Of a stretch of 64,000 nt of DNA, positions 18,301 to 27,014 are shown one piece after another. The notes under the pieces are model-generated. The model had not been told where the DNA came from. It ran no database searches and worked only from the letters and a program-made list of their open reading frames with translations. Location of the stretch: NCBI RefSeq assembly GCF_900105735.1, contig NZ_LT629793.1:3224001-3288000 (forward strand), in the 5' to 3' direction. Position numbers and translations under genes: made by a program. Source of the stretch: Pseudomonas yamanorum. GTDB taxonomy: Bacteria; Pseudomonadota; Gammaproteobacteria; Pseudomonadales; Pseudomonadaceae. How positions within the stretch are numbered: position 1 is the first letter of the stretch; each line of letters begins with the position of its first letter.

Positions 18301-18806
18301 TCTTCGTAGGCGACCTGATAGCAGGCGAGAATCGCCCGGGTCATGTACTTCTGCACCGAGCTGACAGTCACCTCCAGGCGCTCGGCGATCTGTGCGTAAC
18401 TCAGCCCTTCGAACTGCGACAACAGGAACGCTCGGCGCACATTGTCGGGCATGCGATCGAGCATGGCGTCGATCTGCATCAGGGTTTCAAGGATCAATGC
18501 GCGAGTTTCCAGGGACGGCGACTCGGGCTCCGGCAAGTGGGCGATGCTTTCCAGGTAGGCGCGCTCGATGCGCAGGCGCCGCCATTGATCAATCACCAAG
18601 TTGCGAGCGATCTGTGTCAGGTAGCTGCGGCTTTCCTTGTCACCGGGAAAGCGCCCCGATACCAGCAAGCGCAGGAAGGTGTCCTGCGCCACATCGGCGG
18701 CGTGTTCGCGATCCCCCAGGCGTTTGCGCAGCCAGCTTTGCAGCCAGCCGTGATGGTCGCGATACAGGAGATGAAGCTGTTGCCGGCCGTCAGTCGCGGT
18801 GTCCAT
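18297..18806 (-). CDS. ECF sigma factor, FecI family
   Basis: About 169 residues from the ATG at 18806 (MDTATDGRQQLHLLYRDHH); the upstream in-frame extension would run through the Fur box. Region 2 (LYRDHHGWLQSWLRKRLGDREHAADVAQDTFLRLL) and region 4 (LSQFEGLSYAQIAERLEVTVSSVQKYMTRAILACY) are clear iron-starvation sigma signatures. It should direct polymerase to the receptor promoter once released by FecR. Expected repression by Fur with iron: a Fur-box match lies 22 bp upstream. Confidence 0.93.
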   Translation of the reverse strand: MDTATDGRQQLHLLYRDHHGWLQSWLRKRLGDREHAADVAQDTFLRLLVSGRFPGDKESRSYLTQIARNLVIDQWRRLRIERAYLESIAHLPEPESPSLETRALILETLMQIDAMLDRMPDNVRRAFLLSQFEGLSYAQIAERLEVTVSSVQKYMTRAILACYQVAYEE

Positions 18807-18827
18807 GAAAAGCTCAGATACGTTATT

Positions 18828-18846
18828 GAGAGCAATTATCATTACA
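18828..18846 (-). promoter_or_regulatory. Fur box upstream of the ECF sigma gene
   Basis: On the minus strand TGTAATGATAATTGCTCTC matches the 19-bp Fur consensus GATAATGATAATCATTATC at 13 positions, with ten in a row in the left part. It lies 22-40 bp before the sigma start, in the expected promoter. Confidence 0.7.
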
Positions 18847-18879
18847 CCATGTTGCACGGCTGGCAAAGTTCTTTGTCAT

Positions 18880-20322
18880 TCAGCGCCCGGCGGTCTGCAA
18901 CGGATACACCGATTCCCAGCCACCGCCCAACGCCTTGTACAACCCGACCATGGCCAGAGACACGCCGGTGGAGCTTTCCACCCACTGCTCTTGCGTCGCC
19001 AGCAACGCGCTTTGCACCGTCAGCACGTTAACGAAATCCACCACGCCTTCGACGTATTGATGCTGCGCCGTGGCAAGGGCGATCTGGTTCTGCCGGACGG
19101 CTTCGGCGAGGCTGTCGCGGCGCAGTTGGCTGGCGTTGTAGCGAGTCAGCTGGTCGTCGATTTCATGCCAGGCCCGCAGCACAGTTTGCTGGTAGGCCAA
19201 AGCCGCTTCCTGTTGCTGGGCTTCGCGCAAATCGAGCATGCCTTGCAGCCGGCCACCGTTGAAAATCGGCAAGCTCAGTTGCGGGCCAAAGGCGAATGCA
19301 CGAGAACTCCACGAGCCGAGATCCGCCAGCTGCAACGCCTGGGAGCCCACGCTGCCAGACAGGGTGATGCGCGGGTAGAAGTCGCCCTTGGCCACGCCGA
19401 TGGAAGCGGTGGCGGCATGCAAGCGCGCTTCGGCCTGGCGGATATCGGGGCGCCGTTCGGCCAGTTGCGACGGCAAGCCAATAGCAACCTGACGTTGGGT
19501 TTGCGGCACGGCGGCGTCCTTGGACAGTTCGGCATACAGAGCTTGTGGCGGTTCGCCCATCAACAAGCTCAGGGCGTTGATCAGTTGATCCTGGCGTTGC
19601 TGCAAGTCCGGCAGGCGCGCCTCGATGGCGGCGACTTGAGCGGCGGCTTCGGCGACGTCCAGGTCAGTGGCAACCCCGTCGGCCAAACGCAGTTGCGACA
19701 GCTTGAGGCTGTGGCGGGCGACGTCGAGGTTTTGCTCGGTGACGGCCCGGGTGTTCTGCACGCCGCGCAGTTGGATGTAGTCCTGGGCGGTTTCCGCCAG
19801 CACTGACAACAGCACGGCACGGCGGTCGTTTTCGGCGACTTGCAGGGTGGCGTCGGCGGCTTCGGTTTCGCGCTTTACCCGGCCCCAGAAGTCCAGTTCC
19901 CAGGCGGCGGAGAAACCCATGTCCCACTGGTTAAAGGCCGAGCGGCCATTCTTGCCGGAGGGATCGCTCAAGCCATCGGCGCTGTTGCGTTGGCGCAGGT
20001 AGTCGCCGGTGGCGTTGACGGTCGGGTAGCGCTCGGCAGTGATCACCTGGCGCGCTGCGCGGCTTTGTTGCAGGCGACTGCTGGCGAGTTTCAGGTCGAG
20101 GTTGTCGGTCAGTGCACGACGCGTCAGCGCGGTGAGTTGCTGGTCATGGAACACTTCCCACCAACGCTCTTCCAACGGGTCGTTGACCGCATGACTGGCG
20201 GCTTGTCGGCCCTGAGGCTCGGTCCATTTGCCCAGCGGGTTTTGCGGGCGCTGGAAGTCCGGGCCGACGGTGCAAGCACTCAGGCTGAGCAAACTCAAGG
20301 TAATCCAGGCGAGACGTCTCAT
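18880..20322 (-). CDS. Outer-membrane efflux lipoprotein, NodT/OprM family
   Basis: A 480-residue outer-membrane factor with lipoprotein signal MRRLAWITLSLLSLSAC (Cys17) followed by TVGPDFQRP. Conserved segments: DPLEERWWEVFHDQQLTALTRRAL, ELDFWGRVKRETEAADA and RRPDIRQAEARLHAATASIGVAKGDFYPRI. It overlaps the HlyD-family gene by 4 nt and is the last gene of the MFS-HlyD-OMF operon. It differs clearly in sequence from the outer-membrane factor at 3849-5291, so the window holds two separate tripartite systems. Substrate unknown. Confidence 0.9.
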   Translation of the reverse strand: MRRLAWITLSLLSLSACTVGPDFQRPQNPLGKWTEPQGRQAASHAVNDPLEERWWEVFHDQQLTALTRRALTDNLDLKLASSRLQQSRAARQVITAERYPTVNATGDYLRQRNSADGLSDPSGKNGRSAFNQWDMGFSAAWELDFWGRVKRETEAADATLQVAENDRRAVLLSVLAETAQDYIQLRGVQNTRAVTEQNLDVARHSLKLSQLRLADGVATDLDVAEAAAQVAAIEARLPDLQQRQDQLINALSLLMGEPPQALYAELSKDAAVPQTQRQVAIGLPSQLAERRPDIRQAEARLHAATASIGVAKGDFYPRITLSGSVGSQALQLADLGSWSSRAFAFGPQLSLPIFNGGRLQGMLDLREAQQQEAALAYQQTVLRAWHEIDDQLTRYNASQLRRDSLAEAVRQNQIALATAQHQYVEGVVDFVNVLTVQSALLATQEQWVESSTGVSLAMVGLYKALGGGWESVYPLQTAGR

Positions 20323-21377
20323 TGCTGGGCGACCTCCCGTGGCTGGGCGGCGGCGTGGGTGTCGACGCTGGCTTCCACCGACATGCCGACCCGCAGGCGT
20401 TCGGTCAGCGCCTGGCCGGGCTCCAGAATGATTTTCACCGGAATGCGCTGCACCACCTTGGTGAAGTTGCCGGTGGCGTTGTCCGGCTTGACCGAGGCAA
20501 ACGTCACGCCGGTGGCGGGCGCCAGGCTTTCGAGATGCCCCTTGAGTACGTCACCGTCGAGGCTGTCGACCCGCACTTCAACCGCTTGGCCTGCGTGCAT
20601 GTGGGACAGTTGGGTCTCCTGGAAATTGGCCACCACATAAGCCTCGGCCAGCGGCACTACGGCGAGGATCTTGCTGCCCGGCGTCACATAGGCGCCAACC
20701 CGCACCGCGCGCTCACCGACCATGCCGTCCACCGGCGCGACGATGCGGGTGTACGACAACTGAAAGCTGGCCATTTCCAGTGCAGCCTGGGCACGTTTCA
20801 AACCGCCTTCGGCCGCATCCCGCTGGGCGCTGAGGATTTCCACTTGCTTGCGTTCGGCAGCCAGTACCGCCGTGGCACTCGCCAGGCGCGCAGTGGCCTG
20901 GTCGATACGGGTCTTGGCTTGCTGGGCGTTCTGCACGGTGCCAGCACCTACGCCGGCGAGGTGGTTGTAACGGTTCAGTTCATGTTCGGCAAATGCCACT
21001 TCGGCGCGATCTGCCGCCACGGTGGCCTGGGCCTGGGCGATCACCGAGCTTTGCCGCTCCAGGGTTGCCGTGGCGTTTTTCAGTTGCGCCTGGGCCACCA
21101 ACGTATCGGCGTCGGCCGCCTGGGCGGCGGCGCGGAAGTCACGGTCATCGATCAACGCCAGCAACTGGCCGGCCTTGACCCGCTGGTTGTCTTCCACCAG
21201 CACTTCCTTGATAAACCCGGCCACGCGTGGCGCCACCAGGGTGTAGTCGGCGGCGACGAAAGCGTCGTTGGTGGTCTGGCGCTTGCTGCCGAACACGCCC
21301 GGCGCCAGCAGGTAAACCAGCACACCCACGGCGAACACGGTGATGACGGTTACAGCGATTTTGTCTTTGCGTTTCAT
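20319..21377 (-). CDS. HlyD/EmrA-family membrane fusion protein
   Basis: A 352-residue periplasmic adaptor: one N-terminal helix (about residues 8-27), lipoyl half-motifs YTLVAPRVAGFIKEVLVEDNQRVKAGQLLALIDD and TRIVAPVDGMVGERAVRVGAYV, a long coiled-coil (residues 85-190) and the beta-barrel segment AYVVANFQETQLSHMHAGQAVEVRVD. This is the EmrA layout, and the MFS partner is directly upstream (26 bp gap). It should bridge that pump to the outer-membrane lipoprotein. Confidence 0.9.
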   Translation of the reverse strand: MKRKDKIAVTVITVFAVGVLVYLLAPGVFGSKRQTTNDAFVAADYTLVAPRVAGFIKEVLVEDNQRVKAGQLLALIDDRDFRAAAQAADADTLVAQAQLKNATATLERQSSVIAQAQATVAADRAEVAFAEHELNRYNHLAGVGAGTVQNAQQAKTRIDQATARLASATAVLAAERKQVEILSAQRDAAEGGLKRAQAALEMASFQLSYTRIVAPVDGMVGERAVRVGAYVTPGSKILAVVPLAEAYVVANFQETQLSHMHAGQAVEVRVDSLDGDVLKGHLESLAPATGVTFASVKPDNATGNFTKVVQRIPVKIILEPGQALTERLRVGMSVEASVDTHAAAQPREVAQQ

Positions 21378-21403
21378 AACGATCCCTTTGGCTCAGTGAG
21401 CAA

Positions 21404-22939
21404 TCAAGTCGGCGCGCGGGGCGGATAAATCCGCGTAGGCATCCAGAAAATCAGCAGGATCAACACCGCCGCGACACCGGCCATGACGTAGTAGAGATCC
21501 GAAGAAGTGAGCACCACGGCCTGCTGGTGCAAGCGATGGGCAAGGCCGGCGGCATCGCTGTCGGCCAGGGGCGAGTTGCCCAGGCTGTCCACCAACATGG
21601 TCGAGTGGAAATGCAGGCGGTGGGTGGTCAGGGCGTCGATCACGCCTGTGGCGACCACGGCGGCCAGGCCTTTGACGGTGTTGAACCACGCCGAGGCGAA
21701 CGGCCCGTCCTGCGGCGTAATGCTGCCGATGGAGAGCATCAACAGCGGCAACACCGCCATCGGTTGCCCGAAAATTTGCAGCAATTGCAGCGCATAGAAG
21801 TCATCGCGGATCCACGCCGACGTCAGTTGGGCCCCGCCCACGCAGGACAGGATCAGCATGCTCAAGCCGATGCCCAATACCCAACGGCAATCGACCCAAC
21901 GCAGGTTGCACAGCGCCGCCACCAACGGCAGCGCGATCAACTGCGGCAGCGCCATGATCAGCATCACCGGGGCAGTTTGCAGCGGGCGGTAGCCTTGTAC
22001 CTGAGCCAGGTAGCTGGACGGAATGATGGTCACCGCCAGCAGCACGATCAGCACGCCGGCGAGCACGATCAGCGCGAACGCCAGGTTGCGGATGCCGAGC
22101 ATCTGCAACTTGAAAAACGGCATCGGGTGCGACCACTCGTTGATCATGAACAACACCAGCAACACCAGGCCGCCGATCAGCAACGAGGTGATCAGCGGTG
22201 ATTCGAACCAGTCCAGGCGGTTGCCCTGCAACAGGCCGATCACCAGCATGCAGATCGCCGGAAAACCCAGCAGCAGGCCCCGCCAGTTGAACTGCTTGAA
22301 GCGCTCCAGGCGCAACGGGTCCTGGGGCAAGCCGTAGGCTACGGCGGCCATGGCCAACAGGCACGGCCCGACAATCTGCCAGAACGCCCATTGCCAACCG
22401 ACGTATTCGGTCCACATGGCCGCCAGCGGTGTGCCGAGGCTAGGGCCGAAGGTTGCGGTCAGGGCGTAGCCGGCCAGGCCGTACAGCTTGACGTTGGCCG
22501 GCAGGAACCGCAGGGCCACAGTCATCAGCATCGGCGGCAAAGCGCCGCCGGCCAGGCCTTGCACGGTGCGCAAAATCAGCAGGCTTTCGTAATTCGGTGC
22601 GAACGGGCAAAGCACGCCAAGCACGGTGAACAGGCCGATGGCGCACAGGGTGAAACGGCGCAGAGAGAACGTCACCGAACACCAGGGTGCAAAGGCCATC
22701 GCCGAGACGGAGGTGGCGGTGTACGCGGCCACCAGCCAGGTGCCTTCGTCGAAGCCGATGTACATCGCGCCGCGAATATCGGCGAGGGCGACTTTGGTCA
22801 CCATCTCGTTGAGGCCGGACACCAGTACCGCGAGCAAAACGCCCACCAGGCCGATGATGATGCGCGGGCCGAAAACGGGCGGGGTGATGGCGGTCGGCTT
22901 GGCTGCGGCCAGGGGTGCGGGAGCAGCGAGGGACGTCAT
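21404..22939 (-). CDS. DHA2-family MFS exporter (EmrB-like)
   Basis: A 511-residue protein with about 14 hydrophobic helices, the DHA2 count. EGTWLVAAYTATSVSAMAFAPW, LRTVQGLAGGALPPMLMTVALRFLP (motif C/D-like region) and YALTATFGPSLGTPLAAMWTEYVGWQWAFWQIV are typical of EmrB-type drug/proton antiporters. It is first in the operon with its adaptor and outer-membrane factor. A LysR-type gene lies 230 bp upstream on the same strand with a REP pair between, so regulation by it is possible but not shown. Confidence 0.9.
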   Translation of the reverse strand: MTSLAAPAPLAAAKPTAITPPVFGPRIIIGLVGVLLAVLVSGLNEMVTKVALADIRGAMYIGFDEGTWLVAAYTATSVSAMAFAPWCSVTFSLRRFTLCAIGLFTVLGVLCPFAPNYESLLILRTVQGLAGGALPPMLMTVALRFLPANVKLYGLAGYALTATFGPSLGTPLAAMWTEYVGWQWAFWQIVGPCLLAMAAVAYGLPQDPLRLERFKQFNWRGLLLGFPAICMLVIGLLQGNRLDWFESPLITSLLIGGLVLLVLFMINEWSHPMPFFKLQMLGIRNLAFALIVLAGVLIVLLAVTIIPSSYLAQVQGYRPLQTAPVMLIMALPQLIALPLVAALCNLRWVDCRWVLGIGLSMLILSCVGGAQLTSAWIRDDFYALQLLQIFGQPMAVLPLLMLSIGSITPQDGPFASAWFNTVKGLAAVVATGVIDALTTHRLHFHSTMLVDSLGNSPLADSDAAGLAHRLHQQAVVLTSSDLYYVMAGVAAVLILLIFWMPTRIYPPRAPT

Positions 22940-23060
22940 GAACTACAACTCGGAATAAGAAATACCCGAGCAGTTTAATCAGGCTTAGACATGACAGAAA
23001 GTGACTTATAGGAAGCTTATAAGTGCACCAGACGCAATGATCAAAATGTAGGCAATCGCA

Positions 23061-23149
23061 GTGGGAGCCGGGCTTGCCCGCGACGGCATCACCTCGCTAT
23101 TCCTGAAAAGCCGGGTCACCCGCATCGCAGGCAAGCCAGCTCCCACATT
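23061..23149. repeat. Inverted REP pair
   Basis: GTGGGAGCCGGGCTTGCCCG (from 23061) and GGCAAGCCAGCTCCCAC (ending about 23147) form imperfect inverted arms about 40 bp apart, between the MFS operon and the LysR gene. The core is a diverged form of the REP at 3025. Confidence 0.7.
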
Positions 23150-23168
23150 GACCGAGCTCACTTGCGAC

Positions 23169-24089
23169 TCACGTGGGTTGCGCTTCTTGCCACGTCGCCT
23201 CGCAGCATTCACGCATGGTTTCGCGCAGCCATTTATGGGCCGGGTCTTTGTCGAAACGCGGGTGCCAGGCCTGGGTCAACACCAGGGTCGGCAGGGAGAT
23301 CGGCAGGGTGAAGGCGCGCAACGGCAGCTTCAGGCGATTGGCGCTGTAGAGCGCCTCCTTGGGCACCGGCAGGATCAGGTCGGAGTCCGGCAGCATGAAC
23401 ATCGCGCCGTGAAACCCCGGGGCGATCATGGCGACTCGACGTTCCAGGCCCTGGGCGTTGAGAGCCGTGTCGATCGGCCCACGGGCGATGCCGCGCCGGG
23501 AGATGCTGATGTGGGAGTAGCTGGCGAACCGTGCAGCGGTGATTTCCCCATCGAACAACGGATGCCCTTCCCGCGCCAGCCCGACGAAGGTGGTGGTGAA
23601 CAGGTTTTGCACCTTCACTTCCGGAGTGATCGGCATGGTGTTACCCACCCGCAGATCGAGCCGGCCTTCACGCAGGGCTTCGTCGTCGGTGTCGCCTTCG
23701 GGCACGAAGCGTAGCTCGCACAGCGGCGCCATGCGCTCCATGGTGTCGAACAGCCGACCGCCATACACCCCGACAAAAAAGTCATTGGCCCGCACGCTGA
23801 ACCGGCGGCGCAAAGTGCGCAAGTCCACTTCGTCCGCCGAGCGGAACAGCAGCGCCGCCTGTTCCACCACGGTACGCACCTGGCCCTGCAACTCCAGGGC
23901 CTTGGGCGTTGGCACCAGGCCGCGACCGGCGCGCACCAGGATCGGATCACCCACCGCCTCGCGGATTCGCGTGAGGGTGCGGCTCATGGCGGCCGGGCTC
24001 AGGTTCATCCGCCGCGCGGCACCCACCACACTGCCCTCGTCGAGCAAGGCGTCGAGGGCGACCAGCAGGTTCATGTCCGGTAATTGCAT
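23169..24089 (-). CDS. LysR-family transcriptional regulator
   Basis: About 306 residues from the ATG at 24089; a GTG three codons earlier is an alternative. The N-terminal winged helix (MNLLVALDALLDEGSVVGAARRMNLSPAAMSRTLTRIREAVGDPILVRAGRGLVPT) is a standard LysR domain; the rest is the two-lobed effector domain. RAGRGLVPTPKAL and the final HKWLRETM suggest the NodD/NahR-like branch. Neighbours on the same strand are the sulfonate-type importer (upstream) and the MFS efflux operon (downstream); no target can be named. Confidence 0.9.
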   Translation of the reverse strand: MQLPDMNLLVALDALLDEGSVVGAARRMNLSPAAMSRTLTRIREAVGDPILVRAGRGLVPTPKALELQGQVRTVVEQAALLFRSADEVDLRTLRRRFSVRANDFFVGVYGGRLFDTMERMAPLCELRFVPEGDTDDEALREGRLDLRVGNTMPITPEVKVQNLFTTTFVGLAREGHPLFDGEITAARFASYSHISISRRGIARGPIDTALNAQGLERRVAMIAPGFHGAMFMLPDSDLILPVPKEALYSANRLKLPLRAFTLPISLPTLVLTQAWHPRFDKDPAHKWLRETMRECCEATWQEAQPT

Positions 24090-24144
24090 GCCAAGCACTC
24101 GTGATGGGTTGGGAGTGAACTTGGCGCAATCGTAGCAGGCTTCT

Positions 24145-24246
24145 CTGTAGGAGCGAGCTTGCTCGCGAAGAACGTTAACGGTAACGCGGGCATCCTGAAG
24201 GGACGCGTTGCCTGGACATTTTTCGCGAGCAAGCTCGCTCCTACAG
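24145..24246. repeat. Inverted REP pair (REPIN)
   Basis: CTGTAGGAGCGAGCTTGCTC (24145 on) and its near-perfect inverse ending at 24246 flank about 51 bp. The arms are almost the same as those at 58848-58953, a second core variant (GGAGCGAGC instead of GGAGCGGGC). Confidence 0.8.
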
Positions 24247-24260
24247 GGAGCAGCAGGTGA

Positions 24261-25109
24261 TTAGCGTTGCATGCCCCAACGCTTCACGGTGACCCGCTCC
24301 AGGGTGTCAAACACCAGGTTCTCCACCAGCAGCCCGATCAGGATCACCACTGCCAAGCCGGCAAACACCTTGTCGGTGTACAGCTCGTTGCGGTTCTGGA
24401 AGATGTACCAGCCCAGCCCGCCCTTGCCGCTGGTGGCGCCGAATACCAGCTCGGCCGCAATCAGCGTGCGCCAGGCAAACGCCCAGCCGATTTTCAGCCC
24501 GGCGAGGATCGAAGGCAGCGCCGCCGGGATCAGGATGAACAGCACAAAACGCATGCCCTTGAGGCCGTAATTGCGACCGGCCATGCGCAGGGTTTCCGAG
24601 ACACCGAGAAACCCGGAATAGGTGTTGAGCGCCAGCGCCCACAGCACTGAATGCACCAGCACGAAGATCAGGCTGTTCTGTCCCAGGCCAAACCACAACA
24701 GCGCCAGCGGCAGCAGGGCAATCGCCGGCAACGGGTTGAACATCGAGGTCAGGGTGCTCAGCAGGTCGCGGCCCAGCTGGGTCGACACCGCCAGGGTGGT
24801 CAGGGCAAACGCCAGCACAATGCCGATCAGGTAACCCTTGATCAGCACCACCAGCGAGATGCTGACCTTGCTCAACAGCTCGCCACTGGCCATGCCGTCG
24901 TAGAACGCGCTCAGGGTCTGCAGGAAGCTCGGCAGCAGCAGGTCATTGTTTTGATAACGGGCGGCCGCTTCCCAGAGAATCGCGAGCACGATCAGGATCA
25001 GGCTTTTACGCAGCCAGCCTTGTTGCCACAAGCGCTGACGCAGCGGCAACTCGCGCTCTACGCGAACACCGGGCAACGGTTCGAGGGTGATTTCATATTC
25101 CTGGCGCAT
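24261..25109 (-). CDS. ABC transporter permease, sulfonate/taurine type
   Basis: A 282-residue inner-membrane protein with about six helices and the BPD_transp_1 EAA-like segment SGFLGVSETLRMAGRNYGLKGMRFVLFILIPAALPSILAGLKIG (about residues 170-215), as in SsuC/TauC. It is the last gene of dioxygenase-SBP-ATPase-permease, 12 bp after the ATPase. The set should import an organosulfur compound or similar small acid; the exact substrate is inferred only from the TauD-like partner. Confidence 0.88.
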   Translation of the reverse strand: MRQEYEITLEPLPGVRVERELPLRQRLWQQGWLRKSLILIVLAILWEAAARYQNNDLLLPSFLQTLSAFYDGMASGELLSKVSISLVVLIKGYLIGIVLAFALTTLAVSTQLGRDLLSTLTSMFNPLPAIALLPLALLWFGLGQNSLIFVLVHSVLWALALNTYSGFLGVSETLRMAGRNYGLKGMRFVLFILIPAALPSILAGLKIGWAFAWRTLIAAELVFGATSGKGGLGWYIFQNRNELYTDKVFAGLAVVILIGLLVENLVFDTLERVTVKRWGMQR

Positions 25110-25121
25110 GGTGGAAACCCT

Positions 25122-25973
25122 TCAATAAGCGATGCGGATATCGGCGAAACCCAGCTCGGTTTCCGCCTCGGGCGCTTCATCAAACAACAGCCGATGAATG
25201 CGCCGCGCCGAAGCCTGGAACGCCACACCGCCAAGGCTGTGCAGGTCGTATTGATGGCTGTGGATTTCCGCTCGCACCCGCCCCGGGTGCGGCGACAGCA
25301 ACAGGATGCGGTTGCCCACCACCAGCGCTTCTTCAATGGAGTGGGTGACGAACAACAGCGTGAAGCGCACCTCTTCCCAGAGCAGCAGCAACTCTTCCTG
25401 CATCTTGCGTCGGGTCAGGGCGTCGAGGGCGGCGAAGGGTTCGTCCATCAGCAGGATTTTCGGCTGCATGGCCAACGCCCGGGCGATGGCTACGCGGGCC
25501 TTCATGCCGCCGGACAGGGTGTGTGGATAGGCATCGGCAAAGGCCGTAAGGCCGACTTTTTCCAGGTAGTACAGGGCCCGCTCTTCGGCCTCGCGACGCT
25601 TCAGGGTCTTGGAGGCGAGCAGCGGGAACATGACGTTCTGCTTGACGGTTTTCCACGGCGGCAGTTGGTCGAACTCCTGGAACACCACGATGCGGTCCGG
25701 CCCTGGCTGCTCGACTTTTTGCCCAAGCAGACGGATCTCGCCCTCACACGGCTTGATAAAGCCGGCGATGGATTTCAGCAGCGTGGATTTGCCGCAGCCC
25801 GAAGGCCCCAGCAGTACAAAGCGGTCCGCCGGGTCGATCTCGAAACTGACCTGGTGGGTGGCCCGCACGACCCGTTCCGGCGTGCGGTATTCAAGGCTGA
25901 CTTTATCCACCGAAAGCAGTGCTTCGGTGGTCGTCGGGTTGCTGGCCGTGTGGCCTTGCAAGGGCGCGTTCAT
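25122..25973 (-). CDS. ABC transporter ATPase, sulfonate/taurine type
   Basis: A 283-residue NBD. Walker A is GPSGCGKST (about residues 57-65), Q-loop VVFQEFDQLPPWKTV, signature LSGGMKARVAIARALA, Walker B ILLMDEPFAALD and H-loop FVTHSIEEAL. QEFDQLPPW and the family position fit SsuB/TauB. A C-terminal extension of about 40 residues beyond the NBD is present. It starts one base before the substrate-binding protein's stop codon, so the genes are translated together. Confidence 0.9.
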   Translation of the reverse strand: MNAPLQGHTASNPTTTEALLSVDKVSLEYRTPERVVRATHQVSFEIDPADRFVLLGPSGCGKSTLLKSIAGFIKPCEGEIRLLGQKVEQPGPDRIVVFQEFDQLPPWKTVKQNVMFPLLASKTLKRREAEERALYYLEKVGLTAFADAYPHTLSGGMKARVAIARALAMQPKILLMDEPFAALDALTRRKMQEELLLLWEEVRFTLLFVTHSIEEALVVGNRILLLSPHPGRVRAEIHSHQYDLHSLGGVAFQASARRIHRLLFDEAPEAETELGFADIRIAY

Positions 25974-25974
25974 G

Positions 25975-27000
25975 TCAGCTCCCTTGCAGCGGCTTGGTGT
26001 CCTGGAAGAAGTAATCCTTCCACGATTCGGGTTTGTTTTTGATCGCGCCGACGCGGTAGAGGAATTCCGCCAGCGGGTAGGTATTTTTCGGTGTGACGCT
26101 GAATTCGAATTGCGGGTTTTCGATGATTTTCAGCAGCTCGGCGCGGTCGATCTTGGCCTTCGTCACGCGGATGTAGGTATCGGCGGCGGCGCCTTTATCG
26201 TTCTGGGCGAATTGGGCCGCTTCGGTCAGCGCCTCGACGAACGCCTTGTAGGTTTTCGGGTTGTCGTTGCGGAATTTCTCGGTGGCGAACAGCACCGTCG
26301 GCGAGTTGGGGCCGAGGATGTCGTAGGAATTGAGCACCACGTGCACGTTCGGGTTGGTCAGGGCCTGCTCCTGGAACGGCGGGTTGGAGAAGTGCCCGGT
26401 CAGCTCGGTACCACCGGCGATCAACGCAGCCGTGGCGTCCGGGTGCGGGACGGCGACGGTGTACTTGTCGAGGCGATTGAATTCCTTGTCGCCCCACTGC
26501 TTGGCCGCGGCGTATTGCAGGAAGCGCGACTGCACGGAGACGCCCACTGCGGGTACGGCGATGCGGTCTTTTTCGGTGAAGTCGGCAATGGTCTTGACCT
26601 TGGGATTGTTGCTCACCAGGTAGTAAGGGAAGTTGCCCAGGGAGGCGACGGCTTTCACGTTCTGCTTGCCGTGGGTGCGGTCCCAGATGGTCAGCAGCGG
26701 GCCGACGCCAGCGCCGGCGATGTCGATGGAGCCGGAGAGCAACGCATCGTTGACGGCGGCGCCGCCGGACAGTTGGGTCCAGTCGACCTTGATGTCGATG
26801 CCTTCCTGCTTGCCGTATTTTTCGATCAGGTTCTGGTCACGCACCACGTTGAGCAACAGGTAGACGATGCCGAACTGCTCGGCAATGCGAATCTCTCCTT
26901 CGGCCTGGGCGGCCGCAGGTGCAACAAGGCTGCCGGCCAGCAGGCTGACGCCCAGGCCGACCGTGGCCGCCAGGCGCGCAAATGGGATTTTCTTGGACAT
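25975..27000 (-). CDS. Periplasmic substrate-binding protein, sulfonate/NMT1 type
   Basis: 341 residues from the ATG at 27000; longer in-frame starts would run into the upstream dioxygenase gene. Residues 1-33 are a signal peptide (LLAGSLVAPAAAQA). The mature part starts EGEIRIAEQFGIVYLLLNVV and has GGAAVNDALLSGSIDIAGAGVGPLLT, the usual SsuA/TauA/NMT1 pattern for two-lobed binding proteins. It sits between the dioxygenase and the ATPase genes. Ligand unknown; a sulfonate or sulfate ester is plausible from context. Confidence 0.88.
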   Translation of the reverse strand: MSKKIPFARLAATVGLGVSLLAGSLVAPAAAQAEGEIRIAEQFGIVYLLLNVVRDQNLIEKYGKQEGIDIKVDWTQLSGGAAVNDALLSGSIDIAGAGVGPLLTIWDRTHGKQNVKAVASLGNFPYYLVSNNPKVKTIADFTEKDRIAVPAVGVSVQSRFLQYAAAKQWGDKEFNRLDKYTVAVPHPDATAALIAGGTELTGHFSNPPFQEQALTNPNVHVVLNSYDILGPNSPTVLFATEKFRNDNPKTYKAFVEALTEAAQFAQNDKGAAADTYIRVTKAKIDRAELLKIIENPQFEFSVTPKNTYPLAEFLYRVGAIKNKPESWKDYFFQDTKPLQGS

Positions 27001-27014
27001 GGTCTTGCTCCGGA

